Shown piece after piece: positions 11,091 through 21,970 of a stretch of 64,000 nt of DNA. Both the position numbers and the translations under genes were made by a program. Position 1 is the stretch's first letter. Every line of letters starts with the position of its first letter. The notes under the pieces are model-generated. The model searched no databases. It was not told the origin of the DNA and was given only the letters and a program-made list of their open reading frames with translations. Source of the DNA: Crossaster papposus (lineage: Eukaryota > Echinodermata > Asteroidea > Velatida > Solasteridae); the NCBI GenBank assembly GCA_037893245.1, contig JBAIAA010000605.1, forward strand, positions 2,050,501 to 2,114,500, read 5' to 3'.

Positions 11091-11699
11091 CACCAGAGGT
11101 CAAGTTACCCTCCCCACGCAAGAGTTTACTCCATAGAACTGTGTGTAGGTTCTCATCTAGTCTAGAGACTAAGTCTTGTGCATAACCCTATGTACCGAGA
11201 AAGTTACCCCTGTCCCTTTCCTCGAGGATTACTCCCCGTAACGCAACCACGAGTAATCCTACTTCACCCGCTCACCACAACTCTCGGACTTTCCCCTGCA
11301 AGAATGTCTAAGTCAGAACGTGTACAAATCCTCCATAGGAACATCCCCATTGACTTTGTACACGTATGCATTATTCATAACTACCAGAATCCAATGCTCT
11401 CATTGGTTAAGACGCGCACCCAAAAGCCTATATAAAGGGCGTGGAAATGGCGGAGTAGATTATTATCCGAGCTGAGCTCATACACAGAGCTTCGTTCCCA
11501 GCATGAGCTGTATGCTCTAGCCACAGAGCTTCACTCTCTCAATACTCAGATAACATGTAAGGCCCAAACTAGATCTTGTATATAGTGCGCCCTCTATTGT
11601 GATGTAAATACTTCTGAATAAACCAGTAGTATAGTGTGTGTAAGATGCTGTATCTTGACTCTTATTTTGATAACGACTCTACCCAAGTGAGACGTTACA
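11091..11699 (+). mobile_element. probable solo LTR
   Basis: The stretch contains a CCAAT-like GATTGG-type region, a TATA box (CCTATATAAAGG at 11427-11438), a repeated AGAGCTTCRYTC segment, a GCGCCCTCTATTG box resembling the LTR of the element at 37442, and a polyadenylation signal AATAAA near 11617. It ends in CGTTACA. No internal retrotransposon sequence adjoins either side. The right end at about 11699 is fair; the left end is not determined and could lie at or before 10900. Confidence 0.5.
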
Positions 11700-11869
11700 A
11701 TATTTTAAATCGCAAACCATCGCTTCGACCTTGCTAATGAAAAGGTTTATCCTCCCCATTTGTTTTCTTAGTCGTAATAAGTTCTTGGGCCATTTTCATT
11801 TTTGAATGTTTTAGAAAAACCTTGATGCAATTTGTTACAGGCGGGTTGGCGCATCCATTTTATTTGATT

Positions 11870-12180
11870 TTTGTTATTGTTGATATCCCAGGTTGTGGCA
11901 AATCTGTGCAACAAGGCTTTTGGACGAACCACTCCATACGATCGAGCATGCAATGGCAGCATCTCGCCTCTACAACAAGGGCTTCGGTGGCAGCGGCCGA
12001 TTTCACCAATGTTAGGATTAATCCTAGGAAGAGTAACTCCTCCTAACTTGCAATAGATCCAATGCAAGTTAGGATGAGTTACTCATCCTAACTCGAGATA
12101 GGATTAATCCTAGCGTTTCGTGAAATCGGCCGCAGAACCAGTGAGGACCATAGGAGAGCAGTCAGCCGGGCTGAAAACTG
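11870..12180 (+). pseudogene. possible PIF/Harbinger transposase scrap split by a MITE
   Basis: Near 11890-11960 one frame reads NLCNKAFGRTTPYDRACNGS, which loosely resembles the YNxAFxRTRxxIERxxG stretch of Harbinger-type nucleases. The frame is interrupted by the palindromic MITE at 11993-12133 and continues only briefly. The resemblance is short and could be chance. Confidence 0.2.
11993..12133. mobile_element. palindromic MITE with GCGGCCGATTTCAC ends
   Basis: The left end GCGGCCGATTTCAC matches the reverse complement of the right end GTGAAATCGGCCGC. Inside, GGATTAATCCTA and GAGTWACTCMTCCTAACT motifs are themselves mirrored, so nearly the whole 141 bp folds back. A 3-base CAG lies on both sides when the ends are drawn at CGGCCG, which would suit a 3-bp target duplication. 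Confidence 0.75.
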
Positions 12181-12328
12181 CATAAGCGGGTCGACACAGC
12201 AAAGAGACCTCCAAGACAACTGTTGAGAGCTCTAGAGAAATTGTCAACATAGCTCTTACTAAGTTGTAATAAATATATCAATAGCAATTTCTGTGTCCAT
12301 TGAGTCGTTCTTTTACTGTTAATTCTTA

Positions 12329-12358
12329 AAAGAATGTACAGTTAACTGTACATTCTTT
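12329..12358. repeat. perfect 30-base palindrome
   Basis: AAAGAATGTACAGTT is followed directly by its exact reverse complement with no loop. No gene context; it could form a cruciform, or be the core of an old foldback. Confidence 0.85.
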
Positions 12359-12719
12359 AAAATAATCTACACTTTTCTGAATAGAGTGACGTCACAAGAG
12401 TAGTTTAAGTGTACATAATTAACTTGCCTCTGTTGCAAAACACACACGCATAATGTCCTCTATATAGTATATAGCCAACTACCTGCATAGTCTAGGGGAA
12501 ATAAATTTTGACCTCACACAAATTGCAATCGAATATTTTTCACCACAGTGCACTTCTATAAGGTTCCTAGAATGACATACTAAAAATCTCAAAAATCCAA
12601 GTGGTGGAAATATCAATAATTTGCATAAATCGTTAATCCCTGCTGCGTAATATATTTATTCCTATTTAGGTATAATTATTATTATAATTTTTTTGAAAAG
12701 TTTATTTTGGTGATTCTAC

Positions 12720-13495
12720 TTGCATATCCTTACTTTAATAACATTTTCTAAAGCATATAAGTGACTGAATAATTATGTGAACATAGTAATTATCCAAAAT
12801 GACAACTTCGTGACCCTATAAATGTGCGCACATTACACTGTCTCCAGATATCATCAAGTAGTCAGTATTGGTGAGCTTCAAATTCACCAAGTTGCTTAAT
12901 GGCACAGTTATCATATTAAAACCTTATGGAAAATAATATGAACAATATTAACATTGTGATATTTAGCCCAGCAAACAAAAACTGGGAAAAAAATTATTTC
13001 AATTTGTGTTGCCCCCTCTCATAATGGCTCGAAAACAGGATACTGGGTCTCATAAATCACTGCAATCATATAGTCACTGCATGCCTTAATACATCACTGT
13101 GGCATTGCTTCCCTCTCTGCTTAAACCGACTATTTCACCAGCATGCCCATACAGCAGTTTAAACAGGTGCAGCGGGGACGGACAGAAGGACTAACAGTAA
13201 CAGAGAGACGGCTTCTATAGTATAGAATCACACTGGTGATATAGCCCGATACCTGTTGTTTGTGCGACCTGCGGTAAAGCCTTTACCCGGCAAACCAATC
13301 TTGAGAGGCGTGCACGGTCCTGAGAAAAACGAATTGATTGTGAGATCAGTGGTACCGTATTGAGCTTTTCCTCATCAAAGTTATAGGCAAGTTCAATAAT
13401 TTGCAAGTTTACAAGTGCATAGCTATATATGTGGCTCACAATACAGAGGCAGTCTACTTGAGACAATCATATAAGACTTGGAGGAAGTTCCACTT
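12720..13495. other. segment present only in block A1, with one relic finger
   Basis: This ~780-base stretch is missing from blocks 2 and 3, where the flanks are joined at 33842 and 60428. Most of it shows nothing recognisable. Around 13256-13325 the words VCATCGKAFTRQ and TNLERRARS mark one degenerate C2H2 finger, evidence that an older zinc-finger gene or partial copy once lay here. Confidence 0.6.
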
Positions 13496-13497
13496 TT

Positions 13498-13548
13498 GGG
13501 GTCATAGCCAGCCATGTTTCTCCGAGGAACATGGCTGGCTATGACGCC
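13498..13548. repeat. hairpin GTCATAGCCAGCCATGTT, copy 1
   Basis: Twenty-one-base arms with an 8-base loop lie about 550 bases upstream of the zinc-finger start. The same hairpin recurs at 33843-33895 and 60429-60481, with perfectly paired arms there and one mismatch here (GACGCC). Confidence 0.85.
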
Positions 13549-13899
13549 AAAACTGGATAAGCCAATATTAGCCAGTCGTAACCAAGATTTCCAAGCTCTC
13601 ATGCAACTATGACTAACTACATGATGCTCTTGGTCTGGTGACTGGTGCCATGAAATGAGGTGTAAGGTTTTGTGATTTATTTTTTTGATCTTCTCAAACT
13701 ATTTCTTATGGGGCTTTTTGCCTCCCCCGCATTATGAGACAGGTGCTTTTGCAACCTAACACCTGCTGTTAAGTGTCCCACTAAAGATTAAAACATTTAG
13801 TTAAACATTAACCATATTGTATATTTGGTCCAGCTAGATATGTCGTAAAAGAGCGTTGTGAAGGTTTTTACTGAAATTGCATGTATGTTTTACATTTGT

Positions 13900-14093
13900 G
13901 TGTTTTCAACAGTCTCCAGATGCAACACTGACGGTGGAGTCCTGTCTAGAATCAGGAGATTTTGACTCGATCAAGGAGAGACTGGAGGGGTAGCATCCAA
14001 CACCGGTCATGACGGAGCGGATGGTTGTTGATTTTTTGACAATACATGTATAAGACCTAAATAGACCGTCAATATAGAATCACTCTAGAAAAA
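13900..14093 (+). promoter_or_regulatory. conserved leader with splice acceptor, gene A1
   Basis: TGTTTTCAACAG followed by TCTCCAG looks like a 3' splice site opening a leader exon at 13913. From there a frame reads SPDATLTVESCLESGDFDSI and on to a stop at 13991-13993. The same acceptor and leader stand before all five zinc-finger ORFs (near 31951, 34251, 58537 and 60837), far more conserved than the neighbouring DNA. The leader stop precedes the finger ATG, so it is either 5' untranslated or followed by another short intron ending near CTCTAG at 14082-14087. Confidence 0.5.
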
Positions 14094-15305
14094 ATGGAAA
14101 CGAAACAACCTGAGCCATTTTATCACAAGAGGATTAACAAAACAGAGGAAGCACTTGCATGTGCAACCTGTGGTAAAGGATTAGCTGAGCAATGTGGTCT
14201 ACGCAAAAATGAGAAACTCGACACTGATGAGAAACCATTCGTTTGTGCAACGTGTGGTGAAGCCTTTGCTCGGCAAGATAATCTGCCTCAATATGAGATG
14301 ATTCAAGGGAGTGAGAAACCATTCGTTTGTGCAACGTGTGGTAAAGGTTTCACTAGTCAAAATGAACTACTCGAACATAATAGGGTTCACACTGGTGAGA
14401 CACCATTCGTTTGTGCAACCTGCGGTAAAACCTTTACTCGGCAAAGTGGTCTACAAAACCATAAGAAGGTTCACACTGGTGAGAAACCATTCGTTTGTGA
14501 AACTTGTGGTAAAACCTTTACTCAGCAAAGTGGTCTGCGTCGACATGAGAGAATTCACACTGGTGAGAAAGAATTTGTTTGTGCAATCTGCGGTAAAGCC
14601 TTTACTTACCGCATAGGTCTGCATCTGCATGAGAGGGTTCATACTGGTGAGAAACCATTCGTGTGTGTAACCTGTGGTAAAGCCTTTAATCAGCAAAGTG
14701 GTCTACAAACCCACGAGAGGGTTCACACTGGTGAGAAACCATTCGTTTGTGCAATATGTGGTAAAGCTTTTACTCATCGAAGTACTCTACTCAACCATAA
14801 TAGGATTCACACTCGTGAAATACCATTCGTTTGTGCAACCTGTGGTAAAGCCTTTACTAGACAACATTTACTACTCAAACATAATATTGTTCACACTGGT
14901 GAGAAACCATTCGTTTGTGCAACCTGTGGTAAAGCTTTTACTCATCGAAGTACTCTACTCGAACATAATAGGATTCACACTGGTGAGAAACCATTCGTTT
15001 GTGCAACCTGCGGTAAAGCCTTTACTCAACGCAAAAGTCTGCATCAGCATGAAAGGGGTCACACTGGAGAGAAACCATTCCTTTGTGTGGCCTGTGGTAA
15101 AGTTTTTACTCATCGAAGTACTCTACTCGACCATAATAGGATTCACACTGGTGAGAAACCATTCGTTTGTGTGACATGTGATAAAGCTTTTACTCACCGC
15201 AAAGGTCTGCATCAGCATGAACAAATCCACACTGGTGAGAAACCATTCCTTTGTGTGGCCTGTGGTAAAGCCCTTTACTCGGCCAGGCCGTCTGCGTTCA
15301 CATAA
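14094..15305 (+). CDS. poly-C2H2 zinc-finger protein A1, 3' end frameshifted
   Basis: The ATG at 14094 opens METKQPEPFYHKRINK and a row of C2H2 fingers every 28 residues joined by HTGEKP linkers. Fingers 1-2 are degenerate (zinc-binding His replaced by Asn, Asp, Tyr or Gln) and fingers 3-13 keep C-x2-C and H-x3-H. The fourteenth shifts frame at 15268 through an extra C and stops at 15303-15305, so the protein ends ALYSARPSAFT. Compared with A2 it has an additional finger 3 (FTSQNELLEHN) and lacks one FTHRSTLLDHN finger just before the frameshift, as if fingers had recombined at the repeated TGTGGTAAAG. No KRAB, SCAN, BTB or ZAD domain is visible in this exon. It is expected to bind DNA in the nucleus; its target is unknown. 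It may be functional with a shortened array or be decaying. Confidence 0.85.
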   Translation: METKQPEPFYHKRINKTEEALACATCGKGLAEQCGLRKNEKLDTDEKPFVCATCGEAFARQDNLPQYEMIQGSEKPFVCATCGKGFTSQNELLEHNRVHTGETPFVCATCGKTFTRQSGLQNHKKVHTGEKPFVCETCGKTFTQQSGLRRHERIHTGEKEFVCAICGKAFTYRIGLHLHERVHTGEKPFVCVTCGKAFNQQSGLQTHERVHTGEKPFVCAICGKAFTHRSTLLNHNRIHTREIPFVCATCGKAFTRQHLLLKHNIVHTGEKPFVCATCGKAFTHRSTLLEHNRIHTGEKPFVCATCGKAFTQRKSLHQHERGHTGEKPFLCVACGKVFTHRSTLLDHNRIHTGEKPFVCVTCDKAFTHRKGLHQHEQIHTGEKPFLCVACGKALYSARPSAFT

Positions 15306-15417
15306 AAGGTTGCACACTGCGCAGTCTGTGGTGTAAAGGCTTTTACTTCATAACGGTATTCCCTAACAGAACAATGATAGGGTTCAGTCTTTCTAAGAGT
15401 CACCCACCATAGAGTTA

Positions 15418-17185
15418 TCTTCTATGTAATAAACTATCGTCCGGTCGCATTAACCTATCAACGAAGTTCCCACTCTTCGCTGATGACACGCTCATTTACA
15501 AGCCCATCCAGTCACCAGATGGCGAGCGCGTACGTGTACTATACAAGCAAACCTCACTGAACTTGGTCAATGGAGTGAAGCAAATGGCATGCACTTCGAC
15601 ACAAAAAAGACTAAGGCACTTCATTTGACGCGAGCTAAGAAACCTATGGTTTATCCAACTTACATTCTCAGCATCACTTCAACATACAAGTACCTGTCAA
15701 CAACACACTGACCTGGTCTGATCACACCAATAGTAATAGCGTTGTTTCCAAAGCCAACAGAACTATAGGATTCATATGGCAAGTAGCAGGTGGAGCTTCG
15801 ACTAAGCCCATTCATTCCTTTACAAATCCTTGGTCCCAGTTATCGAATATGGTTTGCCTGTCTGGTCCTATTACACTGCTGCGGACAAATCCAAATTGGA
15901 AAGAGTCCAGAGGCGGGCAAGTAGGATGTGCTTGAAGGTAGCCAGGGGCACCATAACGTAGGAGGAGAGACTTCGAGCCCTGAACTGGATGTCTCTTGAG
16001 AGCAGGCGGACAAAGCAGTCCATAGCGTTTGTCACAAAATGTCTTTTTGGAATTATCGACTGCCATTCAATCCGTAGAAAAATATCAGTAAATACCCGCC
16101 ACCAAGAACACGTGTTATTCAACCACCAGTATGCTAGAACTCTTGCCCTAAAGAACTCCATCACTCATTCATTTCCGCGCTTTTGGAGCAACCTTCCTTC
16201 ACACATTGGGGACTCGGTAACACTTGACTCTCTTAGTTCGGGAGTCCTGTTTAAGTACACCGGAGTGCTGGTGGCCGGGGATCACGCCTGATTTTGCGAT
16301 ACAGCAAGTTGGTAAGGGGTCCGGGGGTTGCGGTTTTGGGTTCCGCCTTGCCGATTTCTTTGTTCACCTTGAAATTTATGCAACTTTATCTAGTCAGTTT
16401 CCCTTGTGGTTTATTTGTGTATAAATGTAAATTTGTGTATACAATGTATAATATAACAATGCTATTTGGAGCGTATCCTGTTTGTTTGTTTTGTTTGTTT
16501 GTTTGTTATTTTTATTTTTTTTACTTGCTTGCCATCTTGTTCTTACATGTAAATAACATATTTTTTATATCAAATGTATTGTTTTATTTTTAATTTATTT
16601 TAATTTGATATAGGGGGGGGGGGGGGCTATAGGAGTTGTATGTAGACATTTCAAGGTTGGGTAGGCAGGCTTTAGGGCTACAGTGTTTTAGTACACTTTT
16701 GCCTACCCTGGCCAGCTTGAAATGTTTTCTTGTTTTTGTTTGGATTCCACCCCTCAATCTTTTATCATTTGTCTAATTATTTCCCTCCGTAAACCAACAA
16801 CCAGTGGTTGAAGTCACCACTCGGCACTCACCTACCCCACCCACTCACAACTCCCTCCCCCTTCTAGACCACTCCCCTCCTCAGCGTACCCCTCCCTTCG
16901 TCCACCAATCTCCTTCTCAACCACTTCCATCCTTCACCATTCCCCACTGCATACTTTACTCCTCATTTTCCTTCCAGGTTCCCTCCGATAACCCCCTCCC
17001 CCACTGACCCCAGCTCTCTAATTCCCTTTACCTCTTGAATCATTCCGTTTTGCTATTCAAACTTATTGTTTCTGTTATTTTGATCGCATTGTTACTTTAT
17101 ATTTACAATAATTTTATGTACAGCTGTATAACTTTGTCATTGTGCAGATTTTATTTTTTGGCCGAATAAATAATAATAATAATAG
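15418..17185 (+). mobile_element. non-LTR retrotransposon 3' fragment (LINE), copy 1
   Basis: The frame pieces include KFPLFADDTLIYKP (the catalytic FADD box of LINE reverse transcriptase), a thumb-like stretch with SITSTYKYL, LERVQRRASRMCLKVA, LNWMSLESRRTKQ and FNHQYARTLALKNSITHSFP, the usual C-terminal RT region of CR1/Jockey-like elements. The frame is broken by small deletions and stops, including a deletion of TGGCACTCCCGTCAG compared with copy 2. A long untranslated tail contains a GTTT run, a G run at 16613-16626, a CT-rich stretch (16800-17010) and an AATAAT tail at 17166-17184, the expected 3' terminus. It is truncated at the 5' side, as is common for LINEs. Confidence 0.85.
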
Positions 17186-17689
17186 TGGTAAAGAGGCTAT
17201 TCCATTTTTAAAATATATTTATGCTCTTCTAATTCTGAAAATACGACGTAAAAAGTGCCGACATGTATTTTCTTAACCTCATCCTGTAGCTGTAGGGAGT
17301 TCAGTATACTGCCACATAATAAAGCTACTATTTCCAGATTGGAAACCATTTCCACGAATGTGAACACTAGTTTCAATTATTTCCCAATTGTCCACACTTG
17401 ACACCTAACTAGCTTTTTTTCGGAAATGGGTCAACTCGTACCCGAGTCAACTCGTACCCGAGAACGAAAAAACTTTGAAAACAGCCGGATAACCAACGGC
17501 GTCTGTGTGGTGTCATTTTTGTACGTTTCGTGTACAGGATTGTTGTCTTCAGATTTGATTAACTTTATTTACGGTTTACATTAGGTTGTTTTCAGATTTG
17601 ATACACACATTATTAGGGCTAACAAAGTTGTTTTACATGACCACAATTGTAGCTTCAGGAAATATCTAGGCCTACTATTAAAAACTGCT

Positions 17690-18090
17690 GACATAATCCC
17701 TTGAACTCAGGTAAGGTTGCGCTGTTCACAGCAACTGAGGAGAGTGAGTTCCAGTTCTTAACAGTTGAAACAAAGAAGGAATCTTGGAAGGCCCCGGCTT
17801 TGTGACCTAATTGAATGAATTTCTGGTTGTTTTCCCTTGTATCTCTGGTAAAATTAGGCTGAACATAGTTGTGTATAGTGGATTGTCGACCAACCCATTG
17901 TACAGCATAATTTCTGTTGTTTTCTTCTGTTCTGCAATGTGTCCCATCCCAGATCTTTCAAAAGTTTAGTAACAATTCCCGTATCCCTTCGGTAGTTTTC
18001 TGCGAAAAATTTAGCTGTTCGATGCAGAACTCTTTCCAGTGAATTGATGTTCTGCTTTGCTGAGGGGTCATTATGCAGAAGCGGGTCATA
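17690..18090 (-). mobile_element. second LINE fragment, minus strand, copy 1
   Basis: Reading the minus strand from about 18045 gives INSLERVLHRTAKFFAENYRR, then DTGIVTKLLKDLGWDTLQNR, and, after one frame change, FIQLGHKAGAFQDSFFVSTV and KNWNSLSSVAVNSA. This is the C-terminal RT signature (LERVQRRAARF..LGWESLEERR..FFPRTIRDWNSLP) of a CR1/L2-type LINE different from the one at 15418. Only about 130 residues remain. The near-identical copy is at 44321-44721. Confidence 0.75.
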
Positions 18091-18880
18091 TCACTAAGCT
18101 CAAATAAGCAGTTGTTTTCACTGTACTTCACTACAGCTCCACAAATTCCTCAGCTGCAAGTAATTAGTGTTAACACCATTTATTTAGTTTGGCCTTCAGT
18201 TGGACGCACTATAAGGTAGGTTTTCACGAGGCACGCAAACGATTCGCGAAGGATGCGATTTAAAAAAAAAAATGGCAAAGTCTAACAACATTCCGTCGGG
18301 GAAGTTTGTCTCCGAATGTGGCGCGAAACGGCCGTAAGCTTCTTGCGCAGTTTGTGCGTAGTTTTCAACACGTATGTGCGAATGTTGTGTGTATACTTTT
18401 GGCCAGCCCACATAATACACAAAGAACATGCGACTAAAGTAAAATGCGAACAACACGAATATTGCACGAATCTCCGGGGCAACATTCGTGCGGACATTTT
18501 GCGATACATGCAAACTTTTAGCGCATTTTCGCCAATAATGAACGCCGTGCGACATTCGTACACAATGTCGCTAAACGGTAGGCGAATTTACAGTGGGCCT
18601 CGAGCAGTCGAGGTGAAAGGCTCGCGTTTGCTTCTTCGGCGAACTCGCCTGTTCTCAAGAAGTACGCTAAAGCAGTTCGTGAATCGGACGAACTTCGTTG
18701 CCTTCGCGAGACATGCGTGAGACACGCTCCAAACTGTCAGAATCTGTTTGGGTTCACGAAGATTTTGCGAACATCACGCACGTCGTGATGAGTAGGTCGT
18801 GCGCATTATGACGAAGCTTTTTATACATTTTCGATGGCAAATCACGACTTTAATTTATTTCATTAAACACACAACAGCGC
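18091..18880. other. CGC/GCG-rich block with opposed open frames, copy 1
   Basis: Frames of 134 codons (plus, 18316-18720) and 119 codons (minus, 18196-18555) overlap and are identical in the other copy. Neither shows a recognisable domain, and the copies are too young for their identity to imply selection. Words such as GTTTTCACGAGGCACGCAAACG and CGAATGTTGTG/CAACATTCG suggest an old non-coding element. No gene is called. Confidence 0.4.
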
Positions 18881-19038
18881 TATAGCGCCAATTACAGGGT
18901 GAGAGGAGATAATGTGAAGAAGTTACAGTTTTAGAGCTGGGAGAAAAAATCCAGAAGAATAACCTGGGAAAAACCCACGGAGTCAGGCAGACACTGAAAA
19001 CCCAATCAACATAATTATTTGCCCGGGCCGATGTGGAC
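18881..19038. repeat. left part of an older dispersed repeat split by a DNA element, copy 1
   Basis: AACCTGGGAAAAACCCACGG, AGTCAGGCAGACACTGAAAA and a CCCGGGCCGA stretch resemble a common invertebrate dispersed repeat. Its remaining part (GGATTCGAGCCCGGGTCG, then AACCGCTACGCCAACC) lies at 25622-25690, beyond the inserted GTCCCCC element. The GGATTCGAGCCC word looks like a tRNA B box, so a SINE-like origin is possible. Confidence 0.5.
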
Positions 19039-19787
19039 GGTAATTCTGTCCCCCGGTAAAATTGTCCGGGGGGGACAGAATTATACCTAGGTAAAAGTGT
19101 CCCCCTGGAGCTGTTAATTATGTCCCCCCCAGTTTATTGGCTGTCCCCTCTCTAGGTAATTTTGTCCCCCAATGTTCCACACATAAGTGTTTATTTTGAT
19201 GTTATTTCAATGAAAAGCCCACATGGTATTTATTATTTTGACTTCTCTTCCCTTATAAATAACTTTATTAATTAAATCAACCGATCTACGTTTCTGCGCG
19301 AAAGGGAAAATGGCAGTAATTAGTATTTTCAGACTTCTGCACGCGTACAAATTCTATATATCCAGCACGAATGTGGCAGCACTTTTGACAACCAGTAATT
19401 TGTAGGACGCTAGTACATCCTACAGTCTGCCACAATGATGCAGCATGAAGAGGGAGAACCTGTGGGTGCACCACCCTAATTGAAGGGAGAATTTCTACGC
19501 GAGCTCATCTGCATGAAATGTGCCCCCACAATTTCTTTTGAAAAAGGATGCCGTTTGGTGAAAGAAATGGTGGGATTGTGTAAATATAGCATAGAAACAA
19601 CTCCTTGGTTTTTGAGCTTCAATCTGAGGGCAGACTTGACAAAATTACGGTTGAAAAATGGGTCCTAATTGCCCTAGAATGTGGAGGGATGCCATTTGTA
19701 AAATGGCTGCTTTCAGGCTCGGGAAGTATCACTTTTCGGAAGGTGAGTTTCTTTTGGTGTGAATATTAAAAAAAGTAATCGGCTAAC

Positions 19788-19942
19788 TGTTGTGATCTTA
19801 CACGACACGGATGGCAAGGATTACTTTAGATTTATTGGTGTCTCAAAAACGGTACATGTCTGGTTAGTCCGGTAGCCATTTTCTAACTCCTCGGTTCCCA
19901 CCAATAGAGGGGGCTATTAAAGTTCAGTGTAATATCAACACA
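19788..19942 (-). repeat. 3' LTR of Ty3/gypsy element 2, copy 1
   Basis: This 155-bp TG...CA repeat matches 24666-24820 with about five differences. Confidence 0.95.
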
Positions 19943-20469
19943 TCTTCCTTTCTTAATAAAAGAAGTTCATATAGATGAAGTTCTGTCATGACTGAAAAGT
20001 TCCAATGTTCTGCATTCTAGTTGATACACGTATCACGATCATTAGTGTTCTGACGACGTGATACAAGTTCAATGTTCATTCTTAAAGTTGGGTGTTTATA
20101 AAAGCAGCTGAAATTTTGCAATCTTATATTTACTGAAGAAAACTTTCAATTAAGACAAATCTAATTTCTAAAACTTTCACAAGAAAAACTAGAAGAATAA
20201 CGCTGTAAAACATATTAACGCTAAATCTACATGTGTGTAACTGTTCTAAGTTTAACTATGACTATAAGTATAGTTGGGCACGTCTCGCGATTTACAGATC
20301 AAGCCTTATCGGTGGCTTAACAACTCGTCCACTCCTGGTCGTAGTAGCTGGTGGTTGCGTGATGTCCTCGTTGTTGTCGTTGCTGGGTTCTACTGTTGTT
20401 GTGGTTGGTTCCAAATCCAGTTCTTTGGATGATGGCTCGATGAAGTCGCGCTGTTGTGGCAGTTGTGGG

Positions 20470-20628
20470 CAGCGGCGGATCCAGGATTTTCCAAACGGGG
20501 GGGCGTGAAAATTTACCAAGCAACACAAAAATATTTCCCCTTTTTTTTTTTTCTCAAGCAAAAAGAGAGAGGGGGGGGGGGGGGGGGGGGCGTGCGCCCC
20601 CCACGCTCCCTCCCTGTATCCGCCCCTG
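20470..20628. mobile_element. hAT-like MITE inside Ty3/gypsy element 2, copy 1
   Basis: CAGCGGCGGATCCAGG at the left is mirrored by CCTGTATCCGCCCCTG at the right, the CAGNGGCGGATCCAGG type of terminus common in hAT-derived MITEs. The interior has T and G homopolymer runs that differ in length from the other copy. A GTGGGCA/GTGGGGCA word lies near each end, so the target duplication is approximate. Confidence 0.65.
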
Positions 20629-21897
20629 GTGGGGCAACTCTCAGGTGGCGCCTATTGCGACGTCTCGTACCATTGCCCGTCTCTACTTGGTAAGAATGAT
20701 TTGGCAATGCGGCTGCAACAACACCGCCCTGAGACCACACGTTCTTGGTCGTGTCCAGCAACCTGACTGTATCTCCTATCTGTAGTTGAGGTAGGTCACG
20801 GGATCCAGATTGTTTGTTGTGTTGTCCCCTTTGTTTTTCCTTTTGTTGATCCTTTCTCTGTTTAAAGGCTTGGCTGTCGAGATGTTTGAAGTCGAGCAGG
20901 CTATTCACCATAGGCAGATTGGATCGAATGCGTCGGTTGTACAACAGTTCTGCTGGAGATTTTCCGCACTCTAATGGTGTACTACGGTAGATCTGCAAAG
21001 CCCTGTTAGCTGTTTTGCGGATCATGTTCTTGACGATTTTCACGGCATTTTCCACCAATCCATTTGATTGAGGATGGGGACTCGGATGTGGTGTGTGTGA
21101 AGTCCCAATCTGCTGAAAAGCGTTTGAATTCAGCACTGGCAAACTAGGGTCCATTATCGCTGAATATTTCACATGGAGTTCCTTGTCGCGAAAACACAGA
21201 CTTTCAGCTTTTGATCACTGTGCCGCTGGTTGTGTTAGTCAATGTGCATACTTCTACAAATTGTGAGAAGTAGTCTACAATGACTATTATATATAGTTCT
21301 TACTGTTCAGTGTGAACAAATCTGCTCCTACCTTTTTCCATGCTCGGTTGGGAGTAGGGTGCGGCTGGAGTTTCTCTGCCGTCTGTTTTGTCTGGTATAT
21401 TTGACATTCGTTGCATTTTTTTACCATGTCTGTTACATCTTGGTTGATGCGTGGCCAGTAAATGACTTCTCTGGCTCTTCGCTTACATTTCTCAATGCCA
21501 AGGTGACCTTCGTGGATTTTCTCAAGCATGTTGTGGCGCATTGATGTTGGGATTATGATTTTATTGCCCTTGAACAACATGCCGTCCGCTTGAGACAGTT
21601 CATCACGTGCATTCCAGTAGTCACTAACGGCAACTGGACAATTGCTCTTCACGTCGGGCCAACCTTCATTGATTACTGTGCTCAGTGTCTGTAGAGTTTC
21701 ATCGCGTTGTGTTTCTACGGCGATTTCTTTCTTCCTGTTGGAGGACACTGGCATGCTTGTCAATATTGTATTGACGTAGGCTTGGATATCATCCTCTCTG
21801 GAGCTGTCGTTCTCTGCATGAGGATCTACAGCCCTTGAAAGTGTGTCAGCGGTATACATGCACTTGCCCGGTGTGTAAGACACTTTCAAGTCGTAGC

Positions 21898-21970
21898 GTT
21901 GTACTCTGATAAGCATGCGTTGTACTCTGATAAGCATGCGTTGTACTCTGATAAGCATGCGTTGTACTCT
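21898..21970. repeat. 21-bp tandem repeat, three copies
   Basis: GTTGTACTCTGATAAGCATGC occurs three times plus a partial unit within element 2. The partner locus at 48529-48591 has two copies, one of the clear differences between the duplicated segments. Confidence 0.9.

Larger units (their letters stand above)
12405..17600. repeat. block A, first copy of the older segmental duplication
   Basis: From GTGTACATAATTAACTTGCC at about 12405 the sequence is paralogous to 33547 onward and 60133 onward. It contains the pre-gene region, the A-type zinc-finger gene and a 3' LINE fragment, and ends near 17600. Compared with block 2 it differs by several percent, and it has an extra ~780 bases (about 12720-13495). 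It lacks the palindromic element and the LTR element seen in block 2, so it supplies both empty sites. Confidence 0.85.

Noticed and set aside
14134-15317. Open frames antisense to or out of phase with the zinc-finger genes
   Set aside because: The 84-base coding repeat leaves other frames open as well. The products are repetitive (MHKRMVSH, FTLVRNHSFV) and have no independent support; the same holds at 32-33, 34-35, 59 and 61-62 kb.
18196-18720. Opposed 119- and 134-codon frames as genes
   Set aside because: They overlap on both strands and have no domain. Identity in the second copy only reflects the recent duplication.
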